64,000 bases of DNA from an uncultured Devosia sp. (GTDB taxonomy: Bacteria; Pseudomonadota; Alphaproteobacteria; Rhizobiales; Devosiaceae). The stretch covers positions 1 through 64,000 of the forward strand of contig NZ_CAUQDV010000003.1 of NCBI RefSeq assembly GCF_963517015.1, in the 5' to 3' direction. This document shows, one piece after another, positions 42,488 to 50,962 of this stretch. The notes beneath the pieces were generated by a model. It was given only the letters and a program-made list of their open reading frames with translations. It was not told the origin of the DNA and searched no databases. A program made the translations under genes and the position numbers. Numbering within the stretch: the first letter of the stretch is position 1; each line of letters starts with the position of its first letter.

Positions 42488-43488
42488 GCCACGCTCCCGC
42501 GACGGCGCGCTGCCAGCAGCACGAGGATCAGGAAAACCATTCCGCCCGAAAAACCCATCACCGTGCCCACATTGAGCACGCGCGGGGCCATGGCGGTGCG
42601 AGCCAGGATATCGGCGCCGGTCAGCACCACGGCACCACCCACCATGCTGAGCCAGAGCGACATGCGCCCGATCTCGCCCGAAATCATCCGCACGATATGG
42701 GGCACGACCAGACCGACAAAACCGATCGGCCCGACCACGGTCACCGCGCTCACGGCCAGCACGATGGCGGTCAGCAGCGTGCCGCCATAGGCGAGGCGCA
42801 CATTGACGCCCATGGCCGCCGCCTGATCTTCACCCAGCACGAGGATGTCGACGGCTCGCGAGGCGATCACCGCGGCGATCATGGCAATGGCGCCGATCGG
42901 GGCCATGGGGGCGAGCGACACGTAGTCGAAATTGCCGATGTTGCCGATCAGCCAGCCGATGAGATTGACGAAGGCGTCGGCATCGAGCGACACGACAAAG
43001 GCTGTCACGGCGGAAAACAGCGTCGTGACCATCGATCCGGCAAGGACCAGATTGAGCCGCGGATCGCCCTGGCCTTTGAGAATATGGCTGATGCCAAAGG
43101 TCAACAGCACCGCCGCAATGCCGCCGGCCAGCGCCGGACCGAATTGCGCCACCCCGGCAAAGCCGAAGAAATAGACCGAGAGGATCACGAAATTGGTCGC
43201 GCCGGCACTGATGCCCAGCGTCGAGGGCGAAACCAGGCCATTCTGCATGATCTTTTGCAGCAGATAGCCTGAAACACCCAGCGCGGCACCGGTATAGATC
43301 GCCACGGCCAGCCGCGTCAGGCGCTGGAAGATGACGATGACATGAGAGTAATTGGTCGGGTCATAAGCGAAAAACGCATCGCGGATCAGCGCGAAATCCA
43401 TCGCCGCCGCGCCCAACCGCAGATGCAGCACGCTCAGCACGATCAGCAGCAGGGCCGGGCAGACGGTCAGCAGCACTGGCCGCATCAC
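42484..43488 (-). CDS. FecCD-family permease
   Basis: A 334-residue permease, about ten helices: GAALGVSGYLLQKIMQNGLVSPSTLG and GPIGFVGLVVPHIVRMISGE are the diagnostic segments. It overlaps both neighbours by four bases. The pair of unlike permeases makes this a heterodimeric FecCD or FepDG type importer. Confidence 0.93.
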   Translation of the reverse strand: MMRPVLLTVCPALLLIVLSVLHLRLGAAAMDFALIRDAFFAYDPTNYSHVIVIFQRLTRLAVAIYTGAALGVSGYLLQKIMQNGLVSPSTLGISAGATNFVILSVYFFGFAGVAQFGPALAGGIAAVLLTFGISHILKGQGDPRLNLVLAGSMVTTLFSAVTAFVVSLDADAFVNLIGWLIGNIGNFDYVSLAPMAPIGAIAMIAAVIASRAVDILVLGEDQAAAMGVNVRLAYGGTLLTAIVLAVSAVTVVGPIGFVGLVVPHIVRMISGEIGRMSLWLSMVGGAVVLTGADILARTAMAPRVLNVGTVMGFSGGMVFLILVLLAARRRGSVA

Positions 43489-44270
43489 TTGGCGACCGCT
43501 TCGGGCACATGGAACACCGCGCCATGAGCATGCACCACCTTGGTGCGCACGCCAAACACTTCGGCCACGATGTCTTCGGTCAGCACTTCATCTGGACGGC
43601 CCAGCGCCACGAGCCGCCCCTCGTTCATCACCGCAACCTTGTCGGCAAACAGCGAGGCCTGCGTGAAGTCATGCAACACGGCAATCACCGTCCGCCCGGC
43701 ATGAGCCAGTTCGCGCGCCTTTTCGAGAATGCCGAACTGGAAACGCAGGTCGAGATAGGTGGTGGGCTCATCCAGCAGCAGAATGCCGCCATCCTGCGCC
43801 AGGGTCATGGCCATGCGGGCGCGCTGCAACTGCCCACCCGAAAGTTCGCCGACGCGCCGAGCCTGGAGAGACTGCACATGCATGGCCAGCATGGCATCGG
43901 CGATGAGCGCCTCATCCTCGCGCGACTGGCGCGACAACAGCGTCTGATGCGCAAACCGCCCCATGGACACCAGGTCATAGACGCTGAGATTGGGCGGCAC
44001 TTGCCCGGCCTGCGTCAACAGCGCGATGCGGCGGGATATTTCCTTGCGGCTGAGCTTGGCCAGATCGGTGTCGCCGGCCAGAATCCGGCCCTTGTCTGCG
44101 CGGGCCAGCCCGGCCATCAGCCGCAGCGTGGTGCTCTTGCCGCAGCCATTGGGGCCGACGATGGCGAGGAATTCACCCGGTTGCGCGACAAGGCTGAGGT
44201 CGCGCAGGATCTCGCGACCATGGATAGAGTAATGCACGCCGTCTAGGCTGAGAGAGGTGATGGCAGGCAT
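43485..44270 (-). CDS. FecE-type ABC ATPase
   Basis: A 261-residue ATPase: Walker A GPNGCGKST, signature LSGGQLQRARMAMTLA, Walker B ILLLDEPTTYLD (the TTYLD form typical of iron-chelate importers) and His switch AVLHDFTQA. First gene of the minus-strand operon of five genes. Confidence 0.93.
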   Translation of the reverse strand: MPAITSLSLDGVHYSIHGREILRDLSLVAQPGEFLAIVGPNGCGKSTTLRLMAGLARADKGRILAGDTDLAKLSRKEISRRIALLTQAGQVPPNLSVYDLVSMGRFAHQTLLSRQSREDEALIADAMLAMHVQSLQARRVGELSGGQLQRARMAMTLAQDGGILLLDEPTTYLDLRFQFGILEKARELAHAGRTVIAVLHDFTQASLFADKVAVMNEGRLVALGRPDEVLTEDIVAEVFGVRTKVVHAHGAVFHVPEAVAK

Positions 44271-44458
44271 TGTCTCGGACTGTCGTGACGCTCGGAATTG
44301 TCGTGCTCACTACCATCCGCAATTCATGATTACAACGGTCAGATTTACTCCGATCCCGCTGATTATGGATTGTCGGGAATGGCTTGGCATGCGATTGGCG
44401 ATTTCGTCGTCCCCCGCCGCCTATGGTGTGTCGTGCGTACGACAGGGCAGGAGCACGC

Positions 44459-45325
44459 ATGGCCAGGGATCTGAAAGAGCGCTTGTCGGAGCGGCGAGCG
44501 GAATTGCCACCCGTGCTTTTGCGCGTGGCAGAGTATATCGACCAGAACCGCTTCGACGTCCTGTCGCGCTCCGCACTGGCGCTGGGCGAGGCGACCGGCA
44601 CATCCGACGCGACAGTGATCCGGGCAGCCAGGGCGCTGGGATATGAGGGTCTCGCAGGTCTGCGCCGTGAACTGGCCGAGGAAATGGCGGCGCGCAGTCC
44701 CGCCCGCGATCTTGGCGCCACGATCGAGGCGGCAGAGACCGATCTTTCCTTGGTGATCCAGCAGTCCATCGCAACAGGCCGCGCCCATCTCGATCAACTC
44801 GCGCAACCCGAAATGCTCAACGCCATAGGCCTCCTTGCGGAGCAGTTGCATCAGGCTCGGCGTATCGTCTTCTTTGCCATCGGTCCCACGCGACATCTGG
44901 TTCGCTACGCGGCCGCACAATTGCGCCGCCGGGGCCGCGACATCGAAAAGCTCAGCCACACCGGCAGCATGCTGGCCGACGAACTGGCTGGTCTGCGTCA
45001 GGGCGATGCCATTCTCGCCCTGTCCTATGGCCAGCCCTATCCCGAAGTCCAGGTCACGCTGGACGAAGCGGCGCGGCTCGACATTCCGGTGTTCCTGCTC
45101 ACCGACAACGCCGCCAGCCCCCTGCGCGGACGGGTGCGTCAGGTCATCACCGTGCCGCGGCGGGCCGGGCAGGGCGTTGCCTTGCAGATCGGGACCATGG
45201 CCTTGCTCGATAGCCTGGTGACCGCCCTGTCCCTGCTCGACAAGGACGTGGCCCTGAACCGTCTCGAGCATATCGAGCGGCTGCGTCGTGCCTTGGCAAC
45301 ACAGGACGACAGGGATGTGGACTAG
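44459..45325 (+). CDS. MurR/RpiR-family transcriptional regulator
   Basis: A 288-residue protein: N-terminal HTH_6 (about 10-85; SRSALALGEATGTSDATVIR, LGYEGLAGLRREL) and a SIS sugar-phosphate domain (about 120-265; RRIVFFAIGPTRHLVRYAAA, LALSYGQPYPEV). The SIS phosphate loop usually reads GxGxS; here it is AIGPTR, so ligand binding may differ. CAGGAG precedes the ATG. It diverges from the metal-chelate importer, unusual company for a regulator family linked to sugar phosphates. Confidence 0.88.
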   Translation: MARDLKERLSERRAELPPVLLRVAEYIDQNRFDVLSRSALALGEATGTSDATVIRAARALGYEGLAGLRRELAEEMAARSPARDLGATIEAAETDLSLVIQQSIATGRAHLDQLAQPEMLNAIGLLAEQLHQARRIVFFAIGPTRHLVRYAAAQLRRRGRDIEKLSHTGSMLADELAGLRQGDAILALSYGQPYPEVQVTLDEAARLDIPVFLLTDNAASPLRGRVRQVITVPRRAGQGVALQIGTMALLDSLVTALSLLDKDVALNRLEHIERLRRALATQDDRDVD

Positions 45326-45707
45326 AGTGAAGCAATGGATGGCTGCGGCCAAAGCCTGGGCCAAACGCATCAAGCGCGACGTTGTCGCCCTCTGGATCGC
45401 GGCGCGTAACCCGCGCACGCCCCTCGCGGCCAAGATCATGGCTGCCGTGGTGGCGGCCTATGCCCTGTCGCCGATCGACCTCATCCCCGACTTCATCCCG
45501 ATCCTGGGCTACCTCGACGACATCCTGCTGGTGCCGCTGGGCATTCTGCTCGCCGTCCGCCTTGTGCCCGCGGCGCTGATGGCCGATTTCCGCCTGGCGG
45601 CCGAGGCCCGGCTGGAGCGTCCCACCAGCAAGGCCGGGCTCGTTGTGGTCATCCTGATCTGGCTTGCCGCCGCTATGGCAATCGCCGCCCTGGTGTTCCG
45701 TCACTGA
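45315..45707 (+). CDS. YkvA-family (DUF1232) membrane protein
   Basis: A 130-residue protein from the ATG at 45315, overlapping the regulator stop by 11 bases. The DUF1232 core is AYALSPIDLIPDFIPILGYLDD, followed by a hydrophobic helix and a C-terminal membrane segment (LVVVILIWLAAAMAIAAL). Function unknown; some relatives associate with the membrane and stress. Its 3' end overlaps the opposing gene by seven bases. Confidence 0.85.
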   Translation: MWTRVKQWMAAAKAWAKRIKRDVVALWIAARNPRTPLAAKIMAAVVAAYALSPIDLIPDFIPILGYLDDILLVPLGILLAVRLVPAALMADFRLAAEARLERPTSKAGLVVVILIWLAAAMAIAALVFRH

Positions 45708-46006
45708 CAGAGGGTGGCAAAGCCAACCGGGGCGAAAGTGACGACGCTTGCCGCAAGGGCAAGGCCGGTGAGCCAGAAGCCGGCCATCTCCGGCAAGCAT
45801 GCTGGATGACGTCTTGCCCGGTGCTGCCAGAACAGCAGCCCGATGAGCGCGGCAAGGGACAAGAGCGCCAGTGCGACGAGGGTGGTGCGATGCAATCCCA
45901 CGTCCCATCCCCAGACACATCCCAACGCCTGCAGCGAATAGATCGCGAGAAAAGCCACGGCCCAGATCGAAAAGCCGATCAACAGCGGCCAGAGGTTGCG
46001 GATCAT
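45701..46006 (-). CDS. Small three-helix membrane protein in the oxidase operon
   Basis: A 101-residue protein with three hydrophobic segments (LLIGFSIWAVAFLAIY, LVALALLSLAALIGLLFW, GLALAASVVTFAPVGF). Its ATG overlaps the oxidase stop by four bases, so it is translationally coupled and may be an accessory or subunit-IV-like protein. The family is not recognised. Confidence 0.7.
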   Translation of the reverse strand: MIRNLWPLLIGFSIWAVAFLAIYSLQALGCVWGWDVGLHRTTLVALALLSLAALIGLLFWQHRARRHPACLPEMAGFWLTGLALAASVVTFAPVGFATLCQ

Positions 46007-48495
46007 GATCCCACTCCGGAGAGGAGGAGGATCAGCCCCCAGGCCGGCAATTGCGCGAGCCCGGCATAGTCGGTCCAGGCCCGGGTGATGCGCAAGTCGG
46101 TGGCACGGACCGTGGAGACGAAGCCGCCGCGCCAGCGCAGCAGGGCATGGAAGGCGAGCAGCGTCGCGACCAGGGCATGCACTGCGCAATAGACCATCAG
46201 CACGGCGCGGAGCGCCAGGTTGGCATGGCTGGTCGGGTCGGGAACCATGGTCACGCCGATGACAAGCAACAGCGTGGTCGCACCGCCGAGCGCAGCGGCG
46301 ATGGTCAGCGTTTTTGCAGGCGATTGACCTTTGCCGTTCAGCGCTTCGGCGCGGCGGGCCATCACCAGACCCGCAAGCCCCGTAGCCAGGGCTGCCATGG
46401 GGACGAAATTCATGCCGGGCATGTTGCCGGGCCAGCCCGGAGCGATCAGGGCAAGGTAAAGCGCGCCGAACAGCAGCGCCGCATAGAGCGTGCCGCTGGC
46501 GGTGACGCCGCAGAGATTGGCCCACCAAGTGACATTGTCCTTCACCTCGTCGGCAGCGGGCACCGCCCGGTCCATGCCGATATCGATGTCGCCCATGTTG
46601 CGGCGGGCACCAAGGGGGCGGGTCCAGAGCATCAGCAGGGCAATGGCAATCACCGCGGGAAGCGGCGCGAGCCAATAGAGCTTGAACAGGAACGCCAGGA
46701 AAAATCCGCCGGTGGCGAGCGCGGTCCACAGCGGCAGATAGGTCGGCTTGGGCAGGATGATGACCTGATCGGGTTCGCCCGTCATCATGTCGACGCCCAG
46801 CGTTTCCTGCCGATCGGCGCGGGGAAAGGCCAGATAGCCCTGGCCCGCCGCCAGTTCATTGCCCAGCGCATTGACGTCAAGATCATCGGCCCGGCTCGAA
46901 ACCTGCGGGATGGCTGCAAAGTTATAGGCCGGCGGTGGCGTCGGCATCGCCCATTCCAGCGTCCGCGCCTTCCATGGATTGCGACTGCCGCGACGGCCGA
47001 AACGGAACTGCATGATGATGTCGATGAGGACCAGGGCAAAGCCCATGGTCATCAGGAACCCGCCAAAGGAGGAGAGGAGGTTCAGCCAGTCCCAGCCCCA
47101 ATTGGACGGATAGGTCGAGATGCGCCGCGGCATGCCCATGAGGCCCGTGAGATGCATCAGGAAAAAGGTGAGGTTGAAGCCGACAAGGATCAGCCAGAAG
47201 GCCGGCACCGACAGCGAATAGACCGAGCGCCGCCCGGTAAAATGCGGCAGCCAGTAGTATAGCGCGGCTAGCATGGGAAAGACGAAACCGCCGACGAGCA
47301 CATAGTGCAGATGCGCCACGACGAAGTAGCTGTCATGGGCCTGCGAATTGAACGGCACCATGGCCAGCATGACCCCGGTCAGCCCGCCGCAGACGAAGAC
47401 GATGAAGAAGCCCACGACATAGAGCATGGGAATGTCGAACTTCGGCCGGCCCGAAGCCAAGGTGCCGATCCAGGCAAAGATCTGCACGGCCGTGGGTATC
47501 GCGACCAGGGCCGAGGCCGCCGAGAAAAAGGCCAGCGCCAGATGGGGAATGCCCACGGTGAACATGTGGTGCACCCAGAGCCCGAAGCTGAGGAATGCCA
47601 TGGCGACGAGGGCAACCACGATCGCATTGTAGCCGATCAGCGGGCGCCGGGCGAAGGTCGGGATCATGGTCGAGAGCGCGCCGGCGGCCGGCAGGAAGAT
47701 GATATAGACCTCCGGATGCCCGAACAGCCAGAACAGGTGCTGCCAGAGGAGCGGATCGCCACCCCGCTCGGGATCAAAGAACGGCAGGTCGAAGGCCCGC
47801 TCCATCTCGAGCAGGATCGAGCCTAGGATCAGCGGCGGAAAGCCGATCAGCATCATCCCGGCGGTGACCAGCATGTACCAGCCAAAGATCGGCATGCGGG
47901 TGAGCGACATCCCCGGCGCGCGCATCTTGAGGATGGTGACGATCAGCTCGATCGCCGCCGTCATGGCCGAGATTTCAACGAAGGTGATGCCCAGCAGCCA
48001 GACATCGGCATTGATGCCAGGCGTATACACATTGGACGAAAGCGGCGTGTACATGAACCAGCCGGCATTGGGCGCATAGCCCACCAGCATGGCGACGATC
48101 AGGATCGTCCCGCCGAACAGATAACACCAGAAGCCATAGGCCGCGAGGCGCGGAAAGGCCAGGTCGCGCGCGCCCAGAAGCTTGGGCAGCATATACATGG
48201 CCAGCCCCTCGAACATGGGAATGGCGAAGAGGAACATCATCACCGTGCCATGCATGGTGAAGATCTGATTGTAGAGCTCGGGCCCGATGAAGGCGCTGTT
48301 GGGCGTGGCCAGCTGCGCACGGATCAGCATGGCCAGCACGCCGCCGATGGCAAAGAACACCAGAGCCAGCATCATGAAGCGCTTGCCGAGGATATTGTGA
48401 TTGACGGCGGACAGCCGCCCCCAGCCCGGCGGCGTGGACCAGATCTTGTCCAGCGCCTTGTGCAGGGCGACGGGCGATAGCGGCTTGGGGCTCAT
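46003..48495 (-). CDS. ctaD: Haem-copper oxidase subunit I fused to subunit III
   Basis: An 830-residue protein from the ATG at 48495 (ATGA overlap with subunit II; longer frame upstream is read-through). Residues 1-560 are subunit I: haem ligand His in FTMHGTVMMFL, the A1-type proton motif WLFGHPEVYI with cross-linked Tyr, CuB His pair GLWVHHMFT, and AHDSYFVVAHLHYVL for both haem irons. Residues about 640-830 carry five more helices resembling subunit III. This matches the alternative CoxMNOP-type oxidases of rhizobia, with CoxN fused to a CoxO/CoxP part. It reduces oxygen to water and pumps protons. Confidence 0.9.
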   Translation of the reverse strand: MSPKPLSPVALHKALDKIWSTPPGWGRLSAVNHNILGKRFMMLALVFFAIGGVLAMLIRAQLATPNSAFIGPELYNQIFTMHGTVMMFLFAIPMFEGLAMYMLPKLLGARDLAFPRLAAYGFWCYLFGGTILIVAMLVGYAPNAGWFMYTPLSSNVYTPGINADVWLLGITFVEISAMTAAIELIVTILKMRAPGMSLTRMPIFGWYMLVTAGMMLIGFPPLILGSILLEMERAFDLPFFDPERGGDPLLWQHLFWLFGHPEVYIIFLPAAGALSTMIPTFARRPLIGYNAIVVALVAMAFLSFGLWVHHMFTVGIPHLALAFFSAASALVAIPTAVQIFAWIGTLASGRPKFDIPMLYVVGFFIVFVCGGLTGVMLAMVPFNSQAHDSYFVVAHLHYVLVGGFVFPMLAALYYWLPHFTGRRSVYSLSVPAFWLILVGFNLTFFLMHLTGLMGMPRRISTYPSNWGWDWLNLLSSFGGFLMTMGFALVLIDIIMQFRFGRRGSRNPWKARTLEWAMPTPPPAYNFAAIPQVSSRADDLDVNALGNELAAGQGYLAFPRADRQETLGVDMMTGEPDQVIILPKPTYLPLWTALATGGFFLAFLFKLYWLAPLPAVIAIALLMLWTRPLGARRNMGDIDIGMDRAVPAADEVKDNVTWWANLCGVTASGTLYAALLFGALYLALIAPGWPGNMPGMNFVPMAALATGLAGLVMARRAEALNGKGQSPAKTLTIAAALGGATTLLLVIGVTMVPDPTSHANLALRAVLMVYCAVHALVATLLAFHALLRWRGGFVSTVRATDLRITRAWTDYAGLAQLPAWGLILLLSGVGS

Positions 48496-49175
48496 CGCGC
48501 CGCCTCCAATGCAGAACGATAGCTGTGGGCGGCATGCGCTTCCACGACAAAGCCCATGGTTTCGTGACCCTGCCCGCAATATTCGGCGCAGATGCCGCGA
48601 TAGGTGCCCGGCTTGCTGGCTTCGAGGCGAATAGTGTTTTCGCGTCCCGGAATGGCGTCGATCTTGCCGCCGAGACGCGGAATCCAGAAGGAGTGGATGA
48701 CGTCCTCCGCCGTGACGACGATGTCGACCGGCTCGCCGGCGGGCAGATGCAGGACTGCGGTTTCGCCCGAACCTGCCACCGAAGGATAGGCGAAACGCCA
48801 TTGCCACTGGCTGGCCTTCGCCTCGATCCGCATCGGCGCGTCTGCGCCGGGCAGCGGCAGCAATCTTTCGCCCAGCATCAGTGCCGCAAACAGCAGGCCC
48901 AGCAGGATCGGCACCGGCAGCACCAAGCCGCCGCCGATGATCCAGTGCATCGGCTTGATCCGGGCGATCAGGCGCGGCCGCAACAGGCTGGTGGCCAAGA
49001 GGCCCAGCACCAGCGCGAAGAGCACCACGCTCCCCCAGAACATCACCCACCACAGTGTCGCGATATTGCTGGCGGCGGGTCCTGCAGGATCGAGCGTCGA
49101 CAGGGGCGTCGTGCAACCTGCCAGCGCCAGCGGCGTTGCTGCCAGAGCAGCAAATGTGCGGGCACGGGAGATCAC
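48492..49175 (-). CDS. ctaC: Cytochrome c oxidase subunit II (lipoprotein)
   Basis: A 227-residue protein from GTG at 49175. It starts with a lipobox (ATPLALAGC), so it is probably lipid-anchored. Two helices follow (about 40-62, 80-102), then the CuA cupredoxin domain with VIHSFWIPRLGGKIDAIPG and CAEYCGQGHETM, giving all CuA ligands. There is no C-terminal cytochrome c domain. The start abuts the start of the divergent DUF2231 gene with no bases between them. Confidence 0.88.
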   Translation of the reverse strand: MISRARTFAALAATPLALAGCTTPLSTLDPAGPAASNIATLWWVMFWGSVVLFALVLGLLATSLLRPRLIARIKPMHWIIGGGLVLPVPILLGLLFAALMLGERLLPLPGADAPMRIEAKASQWQWRFAYPSVAGSGETAVLHLPAGEPVDIVVTAEDVIHSFWIPRLGGKIDAIPGRENTIRLEASKPGTYRGICAEYCGQGHETMGFVVEAHAAHSYRSALEAAR

Positions 49176-49727
49176 ATGGCGAAGCCGGATAGCGAAGAGG
49201 TCGAAATCGAGCAGGAAGAGACCCCGCCCGAAGCCAGTTCCAGCCATGCCAACCCGGCCATTCGTGCGGTGGCCGATCAGGATATCGGCTCCGCCATTGC
49301 CGTCGCCGGTCATCCGATCCACGCCATGCTGGTGCATTTCCCCATTGCCCTGGTGATCTGCACCCTGGGCGTCGATAGCCTCTACTGGCTCACCGCGGAC
49401 CCATTCTGGGTGCGCGTCGGCCTCTGGTCCACCGGCTTTGCCTTTGCCTTTGGTGTGCTGGCTTCGATTGCCGGGACGCTGGAATTGCTCGCCGTGCCCG
49501 GCATTCGTGTCCGCGTCGCCAGCTGGAACCACGCCATTGCCGCCATGACGCTGGTTGCCGTGGCCGGGGCTAATTTCGGCCTGCGCCTCCATGTGCCCGA
49601 CGCGGCGCTGCCGCATGGCCTGCTGCTCTCCACGCTGGCGGCCGTCATGACGGCGCTGGCCGGCTGGCACGGTGGCAAGCTGGTCTTCGATCATGGCGTG
49701 GGCCTCATCATTTCCACCAGGCAATGA
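49176..49727 (+). CDS. DUF2231 membrane protein
   Basis: A 183-residue protein; GGGAG lies six bases before the ATG. An acidic N-terminal tail (about 1-40) is followed by the DUF2231 core beginning AVAGHPIHAMLVHFPIALVI, with four helices. The conserved GHPxHxxLVxFP motif contains two His. Family members occur beside oxidase and c-type cytochrome genes; some may bind haem, but no role is established. The 3' end overlaps the opposing CopD-like gene by 20 bases. Confidence 0.85.
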   Translation: MAKPDSEEVEIEQEETPPEASSSHANPAIRAVADQDIGSAIAVAGHPIHAMLVHFPIALVICTLGVDSLYWLTADPFWVRVGLWSTGFAFAFGVLASIAGTLELLAVPGIRVRVASWNHAIAAMTLVAVAGANFGLRLHVPDAALPHGLLLSTLAAVMTALAGWHGGKLVFDHGVGLIISTRQ

Positions 49728-50208
49728 GGCCTCCCAGCATTTCGCCGAGGGCACCGGGCGCGAACAGGGTTTCGATTTCGCCCGGCACAGTCCATTGCGG
49801 CTTGCCCAGCACGACGAAGAGAATGCCGCCGACAAGCGCAATCGTCGCTGTGCTGACCACGATGAACCGCCAGAACGGATAGCTCTGACCCGGCTCGAAC
49901 AGCCGAAGGATCAGCGCGCCGCTGGTGACGTGAATGATCACCATGGCCGCTACCAGCGCCAGTTTCAGCGAGAACCAGGCCTCGAAGGTCTCCTGCAGGA
50001 AGATCAGCGCAATGCCCGAGCCGACGGCAAGGAAAGCGGCGGGCGACACCAGTGCCACATAGAAGAAGCGCGTGAAATTATGCAGCCGGTGCAGGGCATC
50101 GCCACCCAGCCGCTTGCGCTGCAGATAGAGGAAAGGCAGGCAGATCAGGCCCGCCGACCAACCCGCTATTGCAATGATGTGGAGGAATTTGACGAGAACG
50201 GCGCTCAT
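49708..50208 (-). CDS. CopD-like membrane protein
   Basis: A 166-residue, four-helix protein starting MSAVLVKFLHIIAIAGWSAG, the opening typical of CopD and HemJ-like proteins with an intramembrane His near the start. Further His in HRLHNFTRFFY and VIIHVTSGALIL could bind haem. It overlaps the ctaG stop by four bases. A role in oxidase copper or haem supply is plausible from context. Confidence 0.75.
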   Translation of the reverse strand: MSAVLVKFLHIIAIAGWSAGLICLPFLYLQRKRLGGDALHRLHNFTRFFYVALVSPAAFLAVGSGIALIFLQETFEAWFSLKLALVAAMVIIHVTSGALILRLFEPGQSYPFWRFIVVSTATIALVGGILFVVLGKPQWTVPGEIETLFAPGALGEMLGGLIAWWK

Positions 50209-50939
50209 GCGGCACGGCTCGTTTCCGCCCGCAACAGCGTGGTCAGCCGCCACAGCCCAACCGCCAGATAGGGCAGGCTGGCCGGAACCCACATGATGAG
50301 CCCCGCCAATTGCTGGTCTTCAAGCGCGCCGATGCCGAAGGGCAGGGTGGTGGTGAAATGCAGGGCGTAGAGTGGACCGGACGAGAACACCAGCAGCGCG
50401 CCGAGCAGGCCCATCTGCGCCGTCAGGATCACCAGCGCCGCAATGGATTTTCCCGGCGAGGCGGCGAACACCGCCGACCAGAGCAGCGTCGCCGAACCGA
50501 GCAGTGTAATCTGCATCAGCCAGTAGATCGGCGTGTTGGTCAGCGCCAGCTGATAGGCATCGGGCGCATGCCAGAGCCAGAAGACAGCGGCATGTAAAGC
50601 CGTGAGCGGCGTCAGCAACAGGGCCAGCCGCTCGCGCTGCCAGCGCAGCGCTACCGCCAGCAAGGGCGCGGCCACGGCGACAAGCAGCACATGATGCACC
50701 ACGCGGGCGGAAAACAGTGCCACAGTCAACGCGCAAAGCGGACTGATGAAGATAACGACCATCAGGGCCATGGCGGCACCAAAGGCCCGCTTCTGTCGCT
50801 GTGACGTGCTGTGAAGGGCAAAGACCATCACGGCCACAAACATGGCCGCGAGGAGCCATGGATCGAAATTCCACCGCCCCCAGAGATCATCCGGGAGCGG
50901 CGGTGGACCGCAATAGCTGGTGTCGAAAGTCGGGTTCAT
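50205..50939 (-). CDS. ctaG: Cytochrome oxidase assembly protein, CtaG (caa3 type)
   Basis: A 244-residue protein with about six or seven helices. Its features match CtaG_caa3: FISPLCALTVALFSARVVHH, LLVAVAAPLLAVALRW, WLWHAPDAYQLAL and DQQLAGLIMWVPASLPYL. This family helps insert copper or fold the oxidase in Gram-positive and alphaproteobacterial systems. It starts 24 bases after the PQQ dehydrogenase gene. Confidence 0.88.
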   Translation of the reverse strand: MNPTFDTSYCGPPPLPDDLWGRWNFDPWLLAAMFVAVMVFALHSTSQRQKRAFGAAMALMVVIFISPLCALTVALFSARVVHHVLLVAVAAPLLAVALRWQRERLALLLTPLTALHAAVFWLWHAPDAYQLALTNTPIYWLMQITLLGSATLLWSAVFAASPGKSIAALVILTAQMGLLGALLVFSSGPLYALHFTTTLPFGIGALEDQQLAGLIMWVPASLPYLAVGLWRLTTLLRAETSRAA

Positions 50940-50962
50940 CGGGGTCCTGACGCTGGAGCCGT

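Noticed and set aside
44271..44458. Cobalamin riboswitch or Fur box before the metal-chelate importer
   Set aside because: No B12-box-like sequence or Fur-type dyad was found by eye in this gap. A covariance-model search would be decisive.
48496..49116. N-terminal extension of oxidase subunit I to 1037 residues
   Set aside because: The extra residues are the subunit II gene read in the wrong frame. The family start is at MSPKPLSPVALHKALDKIW with an ATGA overlap.
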